A stretch of 64,000 bases of DNA, taken from an uncultured Alphaproteobacteria bacterium (GTDB lineage Bacteria; Pseudomonadota; Alphaproteobacteria; Rhodobacterales; Rhodobacteraceae). Position numbers and translations under genes: made by a program. Under the pieces are notes generated by a model. It made no database searches, was not told where the DNA came from, and worked only from the letters and a program-made list of their open reading frames with translations. Shown here in pieces: positions 17,721-26,331 of the stretch. Numbering within the stretch: position 1 is the stretch's first letter; each line of letters starts with the position of its first letter. Where the stretch lies: NCBI GenBank assembly GCA_902570265.1, contig CACFXF010000005.1:24056-88055 (forward strand), given 5' to 3'.

Positions 17721-19706
17721 ATGCTAAAAAACGATATTTTTATTAATCAACTTAAAGAAAAACTTTCTATTGTTGATATAATCGGGAAAAGGGTAACTTG
17801 GGATAATAAAAAAACTAATGCCAATAATGGTGTTTACTGGTCTTGTTGCCCCTTCCACAATGAAAAAACAGCTTCTTTTAAAGTAGATCAAAACAGAGGT
17901 TTATTTTACTGTTTTGGATGTCATGAAAAAGGTGACACTATTTCTTTCACAATGAAAAAAGAAAATATTGACTTTTTAACTGCTATTGAAAAGTTGGCAA
18001 CTGAAATTGGATTAAAAATACCTACTAATTTTGGAAGTAAAAATGTCAACAATAATATATCAAAATCGTATTCAAAAATATTGGAAATTCAAGAAATAGC
18101 ATTATTGTATTTCACAAATTGCTTAAGAGATACTCCTTCTTCAAAAGCTTCTTTATTTATAAAAAATAGAATTTCCTCTGAAAAAATCATAAATAACTTT
18201 AAATTAGGTTATGCTACTGAAAAGAATAAAGCTATCTATGATCTTCTTTCAAATAAAGGATATAAAGAAGATATGATAGTTAAAAGTGGTCTTTGTGCTA
18301 AAAATGACAGGGGTGATATATATGATAGATTTAGAGATCGTATAATTTTTCCAATTTTTAACTCCAGTAATAAAGTTGTAGGATTTGGTGGTAGAGCTTT
18401 GAATTCATCTGCAAGTGCAAAATATCTAAATTCGCCCGAAACAGAAGTTTTTCAAAAAGGTAAACTTTTATTCAATGAAAATAATTGTCAAAAAGACTTT
18501 AAAAATAAAAATTTAATAATTGTTGAAGGTTACATGGATGTCATAGCTCTTAGCAAAGTAGGTTTGACAAACTGTGTTGCACCACTAGGTACTGCTGTAA
18601 CAATTGATCAAATTAATAGAATTTGGCGTATTTCAAAATCTCCAATTTTTGCATTTGATGGGGATAATGCAGGGCAAAAAGCGCTTGAACGTTTAACCTA
18701 TTTAGTACTTCCATACATTTCAGCAGAAAATACAATTCAAGCGTGTTCATTGCCAAATAATCATGACCCGGATGATTTGATTTCAAAATTTGGTAACCAA
18801 TCCATTCTTGAATTAATAAATCAGCCCAAGTCTCTACTTCAAATTTTGTGGGATAATTTGACAAAAAATATTGACATTTCCACACCTGAAAAGCGTGTAC
18901 AATTAGAGAATAAAATAAATTTTATTTTAAACCAAATAAAAGAAAAAAGTTTACGTTATCATTATTCACAAGCATTTAATAAATTAAAATTAGAGTTATT
19001 TGGATTATTCGAAAAAAAAATCAATATTATGCAAAATTTCAATAATGAAACTGACGAGAAAGGCTACACTAGTAAATTAAAAACAAATAAAAAAAATTCA
19101 TCACCAAATGAACAAACAAAAAATACTTTAATTGCTAATACTGATGATCCAAATAAAGTAGAGTCCCGACTACAGGAAACTGCTATTATACTTTTACTTA
19201 TTAATCACCCCAGTTTTATTGTAAAATTCGCGAATAAATTAAATGAAATTTTTTTTATAAATAGAGATGTTGAGAAAATTTTCAAAGTTTTAATACACTT
19301 AAATTCAAAAGGTCTTTTTAAAAAGACAGAAATTATAGAAGAATTAAATGTTAACTTTGGGCAGGATATATATAAAAAACTTTATTCAGCTGGTCCAATA
19401 AAAATTAATCCTCTTTTCAATGAAGAAATTTCTTTTGAAGAAGCTGAAATTGGTCTTAATGATGTGCTAAATAGAAAAATAGCACGTCAATACATAGACC
19501 AAGAGTTGAATGAAGCAAGGGAAAATATATTTAAAAATGAAGAAGAAACATTAACTTGGAGAATAGATCAAGCTAATAAATTGTTAAATAAAGCAATTAG
19601 TGGCATAAATGAAAATAATCATGATGAACAAAATAGACTTAATGATGATTTAAACTCTATCAATGATTTGATTAAAGATAAAATCTGGATTAAAAAAAAC
19701 TACTAA
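17721..19706 (+). CDS. dnaG: DNA primase
   Basis: A 661-residue bacterial primase that makes the RNA primers for replication. The CHC2 zinc-binding domain has C43, H46, C64 and C67 (CCPFH, FYCFGCHEKGD). The TOPRIM catalytic core includes LIIVEGYMDVIAL and FAFDGDNAGQKAL, with the acidic metal-binding residues. The C-terminal third is Lys/Asn-rich and would hold the helicase-interaction domain. Upstream of rpoD, as in the widespread dnaG-rpoD arrangement. Confidence 0.96.
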   Translation: MLKNDIFINQLKEKLSIVDIIGKRVTWDNKKTNANNGVYWSCCPFHNEKTASFKVDQNRGLFYCFGCHEKGDTISFTMKKENIDFLTAIEKLATEIGLKIPTNFGSKNVNNNISKSYSKILEIQEIALLYFTNCLRDTPSSKASLFIKNRISSEKIINNFKLGYATEKNKAIYDLLSNKGYKEDMIVKSGLCAKNDRGDIYDRFRDRIIFPIFNSSNKVVGFGGRALNSSASAKYLNSPETEVFQKGKLLFNENNCQKDFKNKNLIIVEGYMDVIALSKVGLTNCVAPLGTAVTIDQINRIWRISKSPIFAFDGDNAGQKALERLTYLVLPYISAENTIQACSLPNNHDPDDLISKFGNQSILELINQPKSLLQILWDNLTKNIDISTPEKRVQLENKINFILNQIKEKSLRYHYSQAFNKLKLELFGLFEKKINIMQNFNNETDEKGYTSKLKTNKKNSSPNEQTKNTLIANTDDPNKVESRLQETAIILLLINHPSFIVKFANKLNEIFFINRDVEKIFKVLIHLNSKGLFKKTEIIEELNVNFGQDIYKKLYSAGPIKINPLFNEEISFEEAEIGLNDVLNRKIARQYIDQELNEARENIFKNEEETLTWRIDQANKLLNKAISGINENNHDEQNRLNDDLNSINDLIKDKIWIKKNY

Positions 19707-19759
19707 AAACGAATCAATAAATAAGTGATTCTAATTTTTACACTTTAGGTGGTTACTCA

Positions 19760-21817
19760 ATGCAAAATGAACAAGAAAATTCAAAAAATCAAAAAGAAGA
19801 AGATGCCAGTATACCTTTGTTAGATTTAAATCAAAGTTCCATAAAAAAACTTCTTTCTAATGCAAAATCAAAGGGTTACCTCACTTACTCAGAGTTAAAT
19901 GAAACTATGCCACCTGGCGAAATGAGTTCTGAACAAATTGAAGATATAATGACTGCACTTTCAGAGATGGGCATTACTTTAATTGATAGTGAAGATGAAC
20001 AAGATGATTCTCAAACTAAACAAGAAAACGTAACTGAAGAAACAGAAGAAACTAAAGAATTAGTAGTAGCTTCTTCAGCTTCAGATAATTTAGATCGAAC
20101 CGATGACCCTGTTAGGATGTATCTCAGGGAGATGGGATCCGTAGAACTTCTATCTAGAGAAGGTGAAATTGCTATTGCCAAAAGAATTGAAGCTGGAAGA
20201 AATACCTATATCGGTGGTTTGTGTGAGAGCCCTCTTACCTTTCAAGCAATTACCATTTGGCGTGAAGAGCTTTTAGATGAGAAAATTATGTTGCGAGACG
20301 TTATAGATCTTGATGCAACTTTTGGTAGTATGTCTGAAAGTGAACTACCTGAAGAAGTAAAAATAGAAGGTTTTGAAAATCAAAATCCGACATCAGAAAT
20401 AAGACATGATAATTTAAAAGAAAATTTAGCTGAAGAATTTAATAAAACTAAAGAAAAAAAATCATATAATGATTCTAATGATAAAGAGGGAGATCTAGAA
20501 CTCTCAGAAGACGAGGAAAATGAAGATTTTGAAGAGGATCATGCTAATGTATCATTGGCTGCTATGGAGAGTTCTCTAAAACCACAAGTTTTAAAAACTC
20601 TCAAGAAAATTGCAGATGCCTACTCTAAACTTTCTTCTCTTCAAAACAATAGAATGCTTGCTGCAATTAGAGAAAAAAAGGCGTTTTCAGCAAGCGAAGA
20701 AAAGAAATATCAAAATTTAAGGAATGATATAGTAAAGTTAGTTAATTCTTTACATTTACATAATAATAGAATCGAAGCATTAATAGATCAATTATATGGA
20801 ATAAACAGAAAAATTATGGGACTTGATGGCGAGTTAGTAAAATTAGCTGATAAGTCCAGAATAAACCGAAAAGAATTTATACAAAACTATAAGGGGTCAG
20901 AACTTGATCCAGTATGGCTTGAAAGAGTTTCAAAATTTAAATCAAGGGGTTGGGAGAGTTTTGCTGAAAATTTTGGAGATAAAATTGATCAAATAAGAAT
21001 TGAAATTGCTGAAATTGGTCAATATATCGGAATAGATATAAGTGAATTTAGAAGAATAGTTCAACAAGTACAAAAGGGTGAAAAAGAAGCAAGATCAGCC
21101 AAAAAGGAAATGGTAGAAGCCAACTTAAGGTTAGTAATCTCAATAGCTAAAAAATATACGAATAGAGGTCTACAATTTCTTGATTTAATTCAAGAGGGTA
21201 ATATAGGTCTAATGAAAGCTGTTGATAAATTTGAATATCGAAGGGGCTATAAATTTTCTACTTATGCTACTTGGTGGATACGCCAAGCAATCACAAGATC
21301 TATTGCTGATCAAGCTAGAACAATTAGAATTCCAGTCCATATGATAGAAACCATAAATAAGCTTGTGCGTACTGGAAGACAAATGCTTCATGAAATAGGT
21401 AGAGAACCTACACCAGAAGAGCTATCCTCTAAACTTCAAATGCCTCTTGAAAAAGTCAGAAAGGTTATGAAGATTGCAAAAGAACCAATAAGTTTGGAAA
21501 CACCTATTGGAGATGAAGAAGATAGCCAGCTAGGAGATTTTATTGAAGACAAAAATGCTGTTCTACCTTTAGAAAATGCTATACAAGGAAACCTCAAAGA
21601 AACTACAACTCGTGTGCTTTCTAGCTTAACTCCAAGAGAAGAAAGAGTTCTCAGAATGAGATTTGGTATTGGTGTTAATACTGATCATACATTAGAGGAA
21701 GTAGGACAACAATTTAGTGTTACTAGGGAGCGTATTAGACAAATAGAAGCTAAGGCACTTAGAAAATTAAAACATCCGAGTCGTTCAAGAAAATTAAGAA
21801 GTTTTCTCGATACATAA
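19760..21817 (+). CDS. rpoD: Primary RNA polymerase sigma factor (sigma-70)
   Basis: A 685-residue group 1 sigma factor. Region 1.1 (about 20-85) is followed by region 1.2 ([20 protein letters not shown]), a long acidic non-conserved insertion (about 190-270), region 2 ([20 protein letters not shown] and [20 protein letters not shown]), region 3, and region 4 ([37 protein letters not shown]). It recognises housekeeping promoters. The start ATG follows GGTGG. It is followed closely by nrdR. Confidence 0.97.
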   Translation: MQNEQENSKNQKEEDASIPLLDLNQSSIKKLLSNAKSKGYLTYSELNETMPPGEMSSEQIEDIMTALSEMGITLIDSEDEQDDSQTKQENVTEETEETKELVVASSASDNLDRTDDPVRMYLREMGSVELLSREGEIAIAKRIEAGRNTYIGGLCESPLTFQAITIWREELLDEKIMLRDVIDLDATFGSMSESELPEEVKIEGFENQNPTSEIRHDNLKENLAEEFNKTKEKKSYNDSNDKEGDLELSEDEENEDFEEDHANVSLAAMESSLKPQVLKTLKKIADAYSKLSSLQNNRMLAAIREKKAFSASEEKKYQNLRNDIVKLVNSLHLHNNRIEALIDQLYGINRKIMGLDGELVKLADKSRINRKEFIQNYKGSELDPVWLERVSKFKSRGWESFAENFGDKIDQIRIEIAEIGQYIGIDISEFRRIVQQVQKGEKEARSAKKEMVEANLRLVISIAKKYTNRGLQFLDLIQEGNIGLMKAVDKFEYRRGYKFSTYATWWIRQAITRSIADQARTIRIPVHMIETINKLVRTGRQMLHEIGREPTPEELSSKLQMPLEKVRKVMKIAKEPISLETPIGDEEDSQLGDFIEDKNAVLPLENAIQGNLKETTTRVLSSLTPREERVLRMRFGIGVNTDHTLEEVGQQFSVTRERIRQIEAKALRKLKHPSRSRKLRSFLDT

Positions 21818-21837
21818 TACTACAATAGGAGAACGTC

Positions 21838-22296
21838 ATGAGATGCCCATTTTGTGGAAACACTGATACTCAAGTTAAAGATAGTAGACCAGCAGAAGAT
21901 AATGTATCTATAAGAAGAAGACGATCTTGTCCTGCATGTGCGGGAAGATTTACAACATATGAAAGAGTTCAACTTAGAGATTTAATTGTATTAAAAAAAA
22001 ATAATAGAAGAGAAATATTTGATAGAGATAAATTAGAAAGATCAGTCAGAATTGCACTACAAAAAAGACCTATTGATATTGATAGGATAGAACAAATGGT
22101 AACTGGTATAGTTAGAAGATTGGAGAGCTTAGGGGAGACAGATATTCCCTCTGATAAGGTAGGGGAAATTGTTATGGAGACATTGGCTAGAATAGATACA
22201 GTTGCATATGTAAGATTTGCATCTGTTTACAAAAATTTTCAAGCAGCTGATGATTTTGAAGAATTTGTATCTGAGTTAAGACCAGATATAAAATAG
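21838..22296 (+). CDS. nrdR: Transcriptional repressor NrdR
   Basis: A 152-residue regulator of ribonucleotide reductase genes. The N-terminal zinc ribbon has C3, C6, C31 and C34 ([20 protein letters not shown]); the rest is an ATP-cone domain that senses ATP and dATP. Length and motifs are standard. AGGAG lies 7-8 nt before the ATG. It begins the nrdR-ribD-ribE-ribB-ribH-nusB run common in Alphaproteobacteria; no NrdR-box was looked for outside the window. Confidence 0.95.
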   Translation: MRCPFCGNTDTQVKDSRPAEDNVSIRRRRSCPACAGRFTTYERVQLRDLIVLKKNNRREIFDRDKLERSVRIALQKRPIDIDRIEQMVTGIVRRLESLGETDIPSDKVGEIVMETLARIDTVAYVRFASVYKNFQAADDFEEFVSELRPDIK

Positions 22297-22308
22297 TCAT
22301 TTTTGTTG

Positions 22309-23439
22309 ATGGACAATCAAGAAAAAAATACAAAAAATGATTTCAGATTTTTGAAAACTGCTATTTCATTGGGTTACAGAAGCATAGGACAAACATGGCC
22401 CAATCCATCAGTAGGATGTGTGATAGTTAAAAATCAACATATTGTTGGAACTGGTAACACTGCAGTTAAAGGGCGACCACATGCTGAGAAAATAGCATTG
22501 GATCAGGCAAAATCTGAGGCTTTAGATTCTACCGTTTATGTTACTTTGGAGCCATGTTCTCACGTCGGCAAGACCGCTCCTTGCACAACACAACTTATTA
22601 AAGCAAAAGTAAAGCGAGTAGTTTGTCCATTAAAAGATCCAAACCCTAGAGTAAATGGTAAAGGATTCGAAATTCTTCGAAAGAATGGAATAATTGTAGA
22701 TAACTCTCCTATTTTACTACAAGAAATTAAAAAACTAAATCAGGGTTTCATTACATCAATAGAAAAAAAGAGGCCCTACATAGCTTTAAAGTTAGCTATG
22801 AGTTTAAACGGGAAAATAGCCACTCAAACTAAAAAAAGTAATTGGATTTCTGGAGAAAAGTCTAGAAATTTTGTTCAACTTATAAGATCTCAGTATGATG
22901 CCATCATGATTGGTACAGAGACTGCTTTTTGGGATAATCCTAGACTTAATCTACGAGATCAATTTTCAGACCTTCCTCAACCAGCTAAAATCATTATTGA
23001 TAAAGATCTGAAATTATCAAAAAAAATGAACTTAATTAGATCTAAAGATACTGAGAAATTATTTTTTGTACATGATTTAAATTTAAAAAAAGATAAAATT
23101 GAATCTATGAAAGTTAAAGGTATAAGAACTATAGGTGTATCAACCCTGGAAAACGGCAATTTAAATTTAGATGAAATTTTTAAAAAACTTTCAGAGTTAG
23201 GGCTGACAAGTGTTTTAGTTGAAGGTGGAGGAAAAATTGCAACTTCTTTATTAGAAGTTGAATTGGTAGACAAACTTATATTATTTACTGCAGGAATTAT
23301 ATTAGACAAAAATGGTATTGATGGTTTTCAACCATCAATACCTGAAAGTATAAATTTAAATAATTATAATCGATATGATCTTGATAAATCGTTAACGATT
23401 GGAAATGATGTCGCTCACTTTTGGAATATAAATAATTAA
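22309..23439 (+). CDS. ribD: Bifunctional riboflavin deaminase/reductase
   Basis: A 376-residue enzyme doing the second and third steps of riboflavin synthesis. The N-terminal deaminase has the zinc site HAE (about 58-60) and PCSHVGKTAPC (C83, C92). The C-terminal reductase (about 160-376) has KLAMSLNGKIAT, GTETAFWDNPRL and VEGGGKIATSLL. The ORF track begins at TTG 22303; I use ATG 22309, the first AUG, two codons in. It starts 12 nt after nrdR, so the two are probably cotranscribed. Confidence 0.94.
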   Translation: MDNQEKNTKNDFRFLKTAISLGYRSIGQTWPNPSVGCVIVKNQHIVGTGNTAVKGRPHAEKIALDQAKSEALDSTVYVTLEPCSHVGKTAPCTTQLIKAKVKRVVCPLKDPNPRVNGKGFEILRKNGIIVDNSPILLQEIKKLNQGFITSIEKKRPYIALKLAMSLNGKIATQTKKSNWISGEKSRNFVQLIRSQYDAIMIGTETAFWDNPRLNLRDQFSDLPQPAKIIIDKDLKLSKKMNLIRSKDTEKLFFVHDLNLKKDKIESMKVKGIRTIGVSTLENGNLNLDEIFKKLSELGLTSVLVEGGGKIATSLLEVELVDKLILFTAGIILDKNGIDGFQPSIPESINLNNYNRYDLDKSLTIGNDVAHFWNINN

Positions 23440-23448
23440 ACACAAATA

Positions 23449-23540
23449 ATTTTACTAAATAAAAACCTAGATATATTGATTTTACTAAAAAATGTTTGAA
23501 GTTTTACAAAATAAACATTAGTAAGATTTCTTAGTAAAAT
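23449..23540. repeat. Cluster of ATTTTACTAA boxes between ribD and ribE
   Basis: The 153 nt ribD-ribE spacer carries ATTTTACTAA at 23449-23458 and 23479-23488, its exact reverse complement TTAGTAAAAT at 23531-23540, and a shorter TTAGTAA at 23518-23524. The inverted pair could form a hairpin, or the set could bind a regulator. No FMN riboswitch motif was recognised in the spacer. Confidence 0.5.
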
Positions 23541-23592
23541 TATCAACAAAATATTCCTAATTATTCAATTAAATTTTAAATAGATTAAAAAT

Positions 23593-24207
23593 ATGTTTAC
23601 TGGTTTAATAACAGATATTGGAACATTAGTAAGAGTTAGTAGATCCAAAATCTTTAGTGCAAGAATAAGTTGTAATTATAATTTTTCTGAAACTTCCGAA
23701 GGTGCCTCTATATGCCATGATGGGGTATGCTTAACAATTTTTAATAAAAGAAAAGAAGAAGAAGGCTTTTCTTATGAAGTTGAAGTTTCTAATGAAACAA
23801 TTTCAAAATCAAATATCATAGAATCAAACGAACCTTGGAAAATTGGTAAAAAAGTCAATTTAGAAAAATCCCTTAAAATTGGTGATGAATTAGGTGGACA
23901 TATAGTTACTGGTCACGTTGATGGTGTAGTAAAACTAATGAAATCAAAAAAAATAGATGAAAGTCATAAATTAACATTTGAGTGTCCGGAGGCACTTATT
24001 AAATTCATTGCAGTGAAAGGATCAATTGCTTTAAACGGAACTTCTCTAACCGTAAACGATGTAAGTAAAAATCTATTCACGGTAAATATTATTCCACATA
24101 CAAAACAAGTAACTACTTGGAAAGATTGTAAAACTGGAGATCTATTTAATTTAGAAATAGACTTACTAGCTCGTTACATGGATAGATTGCAAGCGGGTAG
24201 GAAATAA
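23593..24207 (+). CDS. ribE: Riboflavin synthase alpha chain
   Basis: A 204-residue protein made of two homologous lumazine-binding repeats. The first begins MFTGLITDIG and the second is marked by GHIVTGHVDGVV, SIALNGTSLTVNDV and NIIPHTKQVT. It converts two molecules of 6,7-dimethyl-8-ribityllumazine to riboflavin. It is separated from ribD by 153 nt with repeated short boxes, so it may have its own promoter; ribB follows after one base. Confidence 0.95.
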   Translation: MFTGLITDIGTLVRVSRSKIFSARISCNYNFSETSEGASICHDGVCLTIFNKRKEEEGFSYEVEVSNETISKSNIIESNEPWKIGKKVNLEKSLKIGDELGGHIVTGHVDGVVKLMKSKKIDESHKLTFECPEALIKFIAVKGSIALNGTSLTVNDVSKNLFTVNIIPHTKQVTTWKDCKTGDLFNLEIDLLARYMDRLQAGRK

Positions 24208-24208
24208 A

Positions 24209-25333
24209 ATGAATATTAAGAATAAAGAAAAGCGTATTCAAAAACATAATGATAATAATGCCATCGCGGAAATTAATGATATTATTGAAGAAGCTAGAAA
24301 TGGAAGAATGTTTATTCTTGCAGATGATGAAGATAGGGAAAATGAGGGAGACCTTATAATTCCTGCACAAATGGCTACGCCAGAGGCAATAAATTTTATG
24401 GCCACTTATGGACGAGGTTTAATATGCTTATCTTTAACTAAAAAACGCATAGAAACTTTGAATCTTCCATTAATGTCAGCTTCAAACTCATCAAGACATG
24501 AAACTGCTTTTACAGTTTCTATTGAAGCTAAAGAAGGTGTAACTACAGGTATATCTGCACATGACCGAGCCTTAACAATTTCAACAGCAATTAATCCTTT
24601 ATCAGGGCCAAGTGATATAGCAACACCTGGACATGTATTTCCTTTAAAAGCTAAAGAAGGCGGTGTTCTTGTACGAGCAGGGCATACAGAGGCCGCTGTG
24701 GATATATCAAGATTAGCTGGCTTAAATCCCTCAGCAGTAATTTGTGAAATTATGAATGAAGATGGAACTATGGCTAGAATGCCTGATTTAATTTCATTTG
24801 CTAAAATGCATAATTTAAAACTTGGGACTATTTCAAATTTAATTGCATACAGAAGAAGGTATGATAATTTAGTTAAAGAAATTGAAAGCAAAAAAGTAAA
24901 TTCAATTTTTGGAGGTAATTGGCAATTAAAAACTTTTATTGATGAGATTAGTAACTCATTACATTATACAATTTCCAAAGGTGATATTAGATCAGATGAA
25001 GGTATACTCGTAAGAATGCACGTTACAAATACATTTCAAGATCTGCTTGGAATTGAACCCAAACGACAAAATCAAATAAGTGATTCTATGAAACAAATAA
25101 GCGAGGAAGAGAGAGGTGTACTAGTATTACTAAATTTTAGTAATCAAACAAATAATAAAGAAGATAAAAATTCCAATACTATTCGTAGATACGGTATTGG
25201 AGCTCAAATCTTAAAAGCTCTGGGATTAAATAATATAAAGTTATTAACTAATTCTGGCACGCCAAAATTAATTGGATTAGAAGGTTATGGTCTCAAAATA
25301 TTAAAAACTATACCTATTAAAAAATATGAATAA
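24209..25333 (+). CDS. ribB: 3,4-dihydroxy-2-butanone 4-phosphate synthase with degenerate GTP cyclohydrolase II domain
   Basis: A 374-residue RibBA-shaped protein. The N-terminal RibB domain is complete: the acidic metal site FILADDEDRENEGDL, TGISAHDRALTI and VRAGHTEAAVDI. The C-terminal half (about 235-374) keeps the length and outline of GTP cyclohydrolase II but lacks the three zinc cysteines and the usual GCDCG-type motif (VRMHVTNTFQDLLGI stands in that area). It probably has no cyclohydrolase activity, as in the RibBX variants known from Proteobacteria. A real RibA should then be elsewhere in the genome. It overlaps ribH by 8 nt. Confidence 0.9.
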   Translation: MNIKNKEKRIQKHNDNNAIAEINDIIEEARNGRMFILADDEDRENEGDLIIPAQMATPEAINFMATYGRGLICLSLTKKRIETLNLPLMSASNSSRHETAFTVSIEAKEGVTTGISAHDRALTISTAINPLSGPSDIATPGHVFPLKAKEGGVLVRAGHTEAAVDISRLAGLNPSAVICEIMNEDGTMARMPDLISFAKMHNLKLGTISNLIAYRRRYDNLVKEIESKKVNSIFGGNWQLKTFIDEISNSLHYTISKGDIRSDEGILVRMHVTNTFQDLLGIEPKRQNQISDSMKQISEEERGVLVLLNFSNQTNNKEDKNSNTIRRYGIGAQILKALGLNNIKLLTNSGTPKLIGLEGYGLKILKTIPIKKYE

Positions 25334-25784
25334 AAACGTTAAAAATTTTGCACTTAATTTTGATACCAATATTGCAATTGTTGGTTCTCCTTATTATAAA
25401 TCAATTTATGATAACCTTCTGAATGGCACACTAAGTGAATTGTCAAACCACAATATCAATGTGGATATACTAAATGTAGAAGGAGCTTTAGAAATACCTA
25501 CAGCCATCAGTCTTGTTAAAAGAGATTTTGATGGTTTCATTGCTTTAGGTTGTATAATAAGGGGAAAAACAAGTCATTATGATATCGTAGCAGAAAATAG
25601 TGCTCAAGCACTATCTCAGTTAGGATTGGATGGTATTTGTATTGGTAACGGAATACTTACAGTTGATAGCATTGAACAAGCAATAGAGAGATCTGATCCA
25701 AAATTAAAAAATAAAGGTAAAGACGTAGCCAAAGCATTGATTTCTTTGCTTTTAATCAAGCAGAATTATAATTCTAATAAATAA
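25326..25784 (+). CDS. ribH: 6,7-dimethyl-8-ribityllumazine synthase
   Basis: A 152-residue lumazine synthase, the penultimate step of riboflavin synthesis. Typical segments are VEGALEIPTAISLV, the substrate-binding FIALGCIIRGKTSHYD (its His is the catalytic one) and GNGILTVDSIEQA. The start lies inside the end of ribB (8 nt overlap), so translation is coupled. nusB follows 22 nt later. Confidence 0.94.
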   Translation: MNKNVKNFALNFDTNIAIVGSPYYKSIYDNLLNGTLSELSNHNINVDILNVEGALEIPTAISLVKRDFDGFIALGCIIRGKTSHYDIVAENSAQALSQLGLDGICIGNGILTVDSIEQAIERSDPKLKNKGKDVAKALISLLLIKQNYNSNK

Positions 25785-25806
25785 AATTTTAATTCATTTT
25801 TAGATT

Positions 25807-26274
25807 TTGGAAAGTTCAAAAATTACAAAATTACAAAAAATCAAAGAGAAAAGTGTTTCAAGGCTATATGCTGTTCAAGCACTTTTCCAAATTGAAGCAA
25901 ATAACAATTCTGTAGAAAAAATTGTCTTAGAGTTTAAAAATTATAGAGAAAAAGAAAATCTTGATAGTAATAACTATTCTAAGTCCGACTTAATCTTTTT
26001 TAAAAAAATAATTGAAACAACAGTTAAGCATCAAAAAAAAATTGATATGAATATAATGAAATCAATAAAAGATGACTGGGCTATGGAAAGAATTGATCCA
26101 ACTTTAAGAGCTATCTTCAGAGCAGCTGCTGCTGAATTTTTGATAAAAACTCCCCCCAAGGTTGTAATTAGTGAATTTTTAGAAATTGCAAAATCATTTT
26201 TCCCGAATGGAAAAGAGTGTAAATTAGCTAACGGAGTATTAGATAAGCTTGCAACTGAAATTTTATCAACTTAA
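25807..26274 (+). CDS. nusB: Transcription antitermination factor NusB
   Basis: A 155-residue all-helical NusB, which with NusE binds boxA of rRNA leaders. Recognisable parts are SRLYAVQALFQIEA and, near the C-terminus, DWAMERIDPTLRAIFRAAAAEF and KVVISEFLEIAKSF. There is no in-frame ATG before the conserved core. An in-frame TAG precedes ATT TTG GAA, so the start is TTG 25807 (or the ATT before it). Its place after ribH is the usual one. Confidence 0.9.
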   Translation: MESSKITKLQKIKEKSVSRLYAVQALFQIEANNNSVEKIVLEFKNYREKENLDSNNYSKSDLIFFKKIIETTVKHQKKIDMNIMKSIKDDWAMERIDPTLRAIFRAAAAEFLIKTPPKVVISEFLEIAKSFFPNGKECKLANGVLDKLATEILST

Positions 26275-26331
26275 ATTAGACAAAGATAGAAATCATTAAT
26301 TTGCTGAACTATATTAAGTCATTTTTGAATA

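Noticed and set aside
23440-23592. FMN riboswitch upstream of ribE
   Set aside because: The spacer is almost pure A/T and lacks the conserved RFN blocks; only short repeated boxes are seen.
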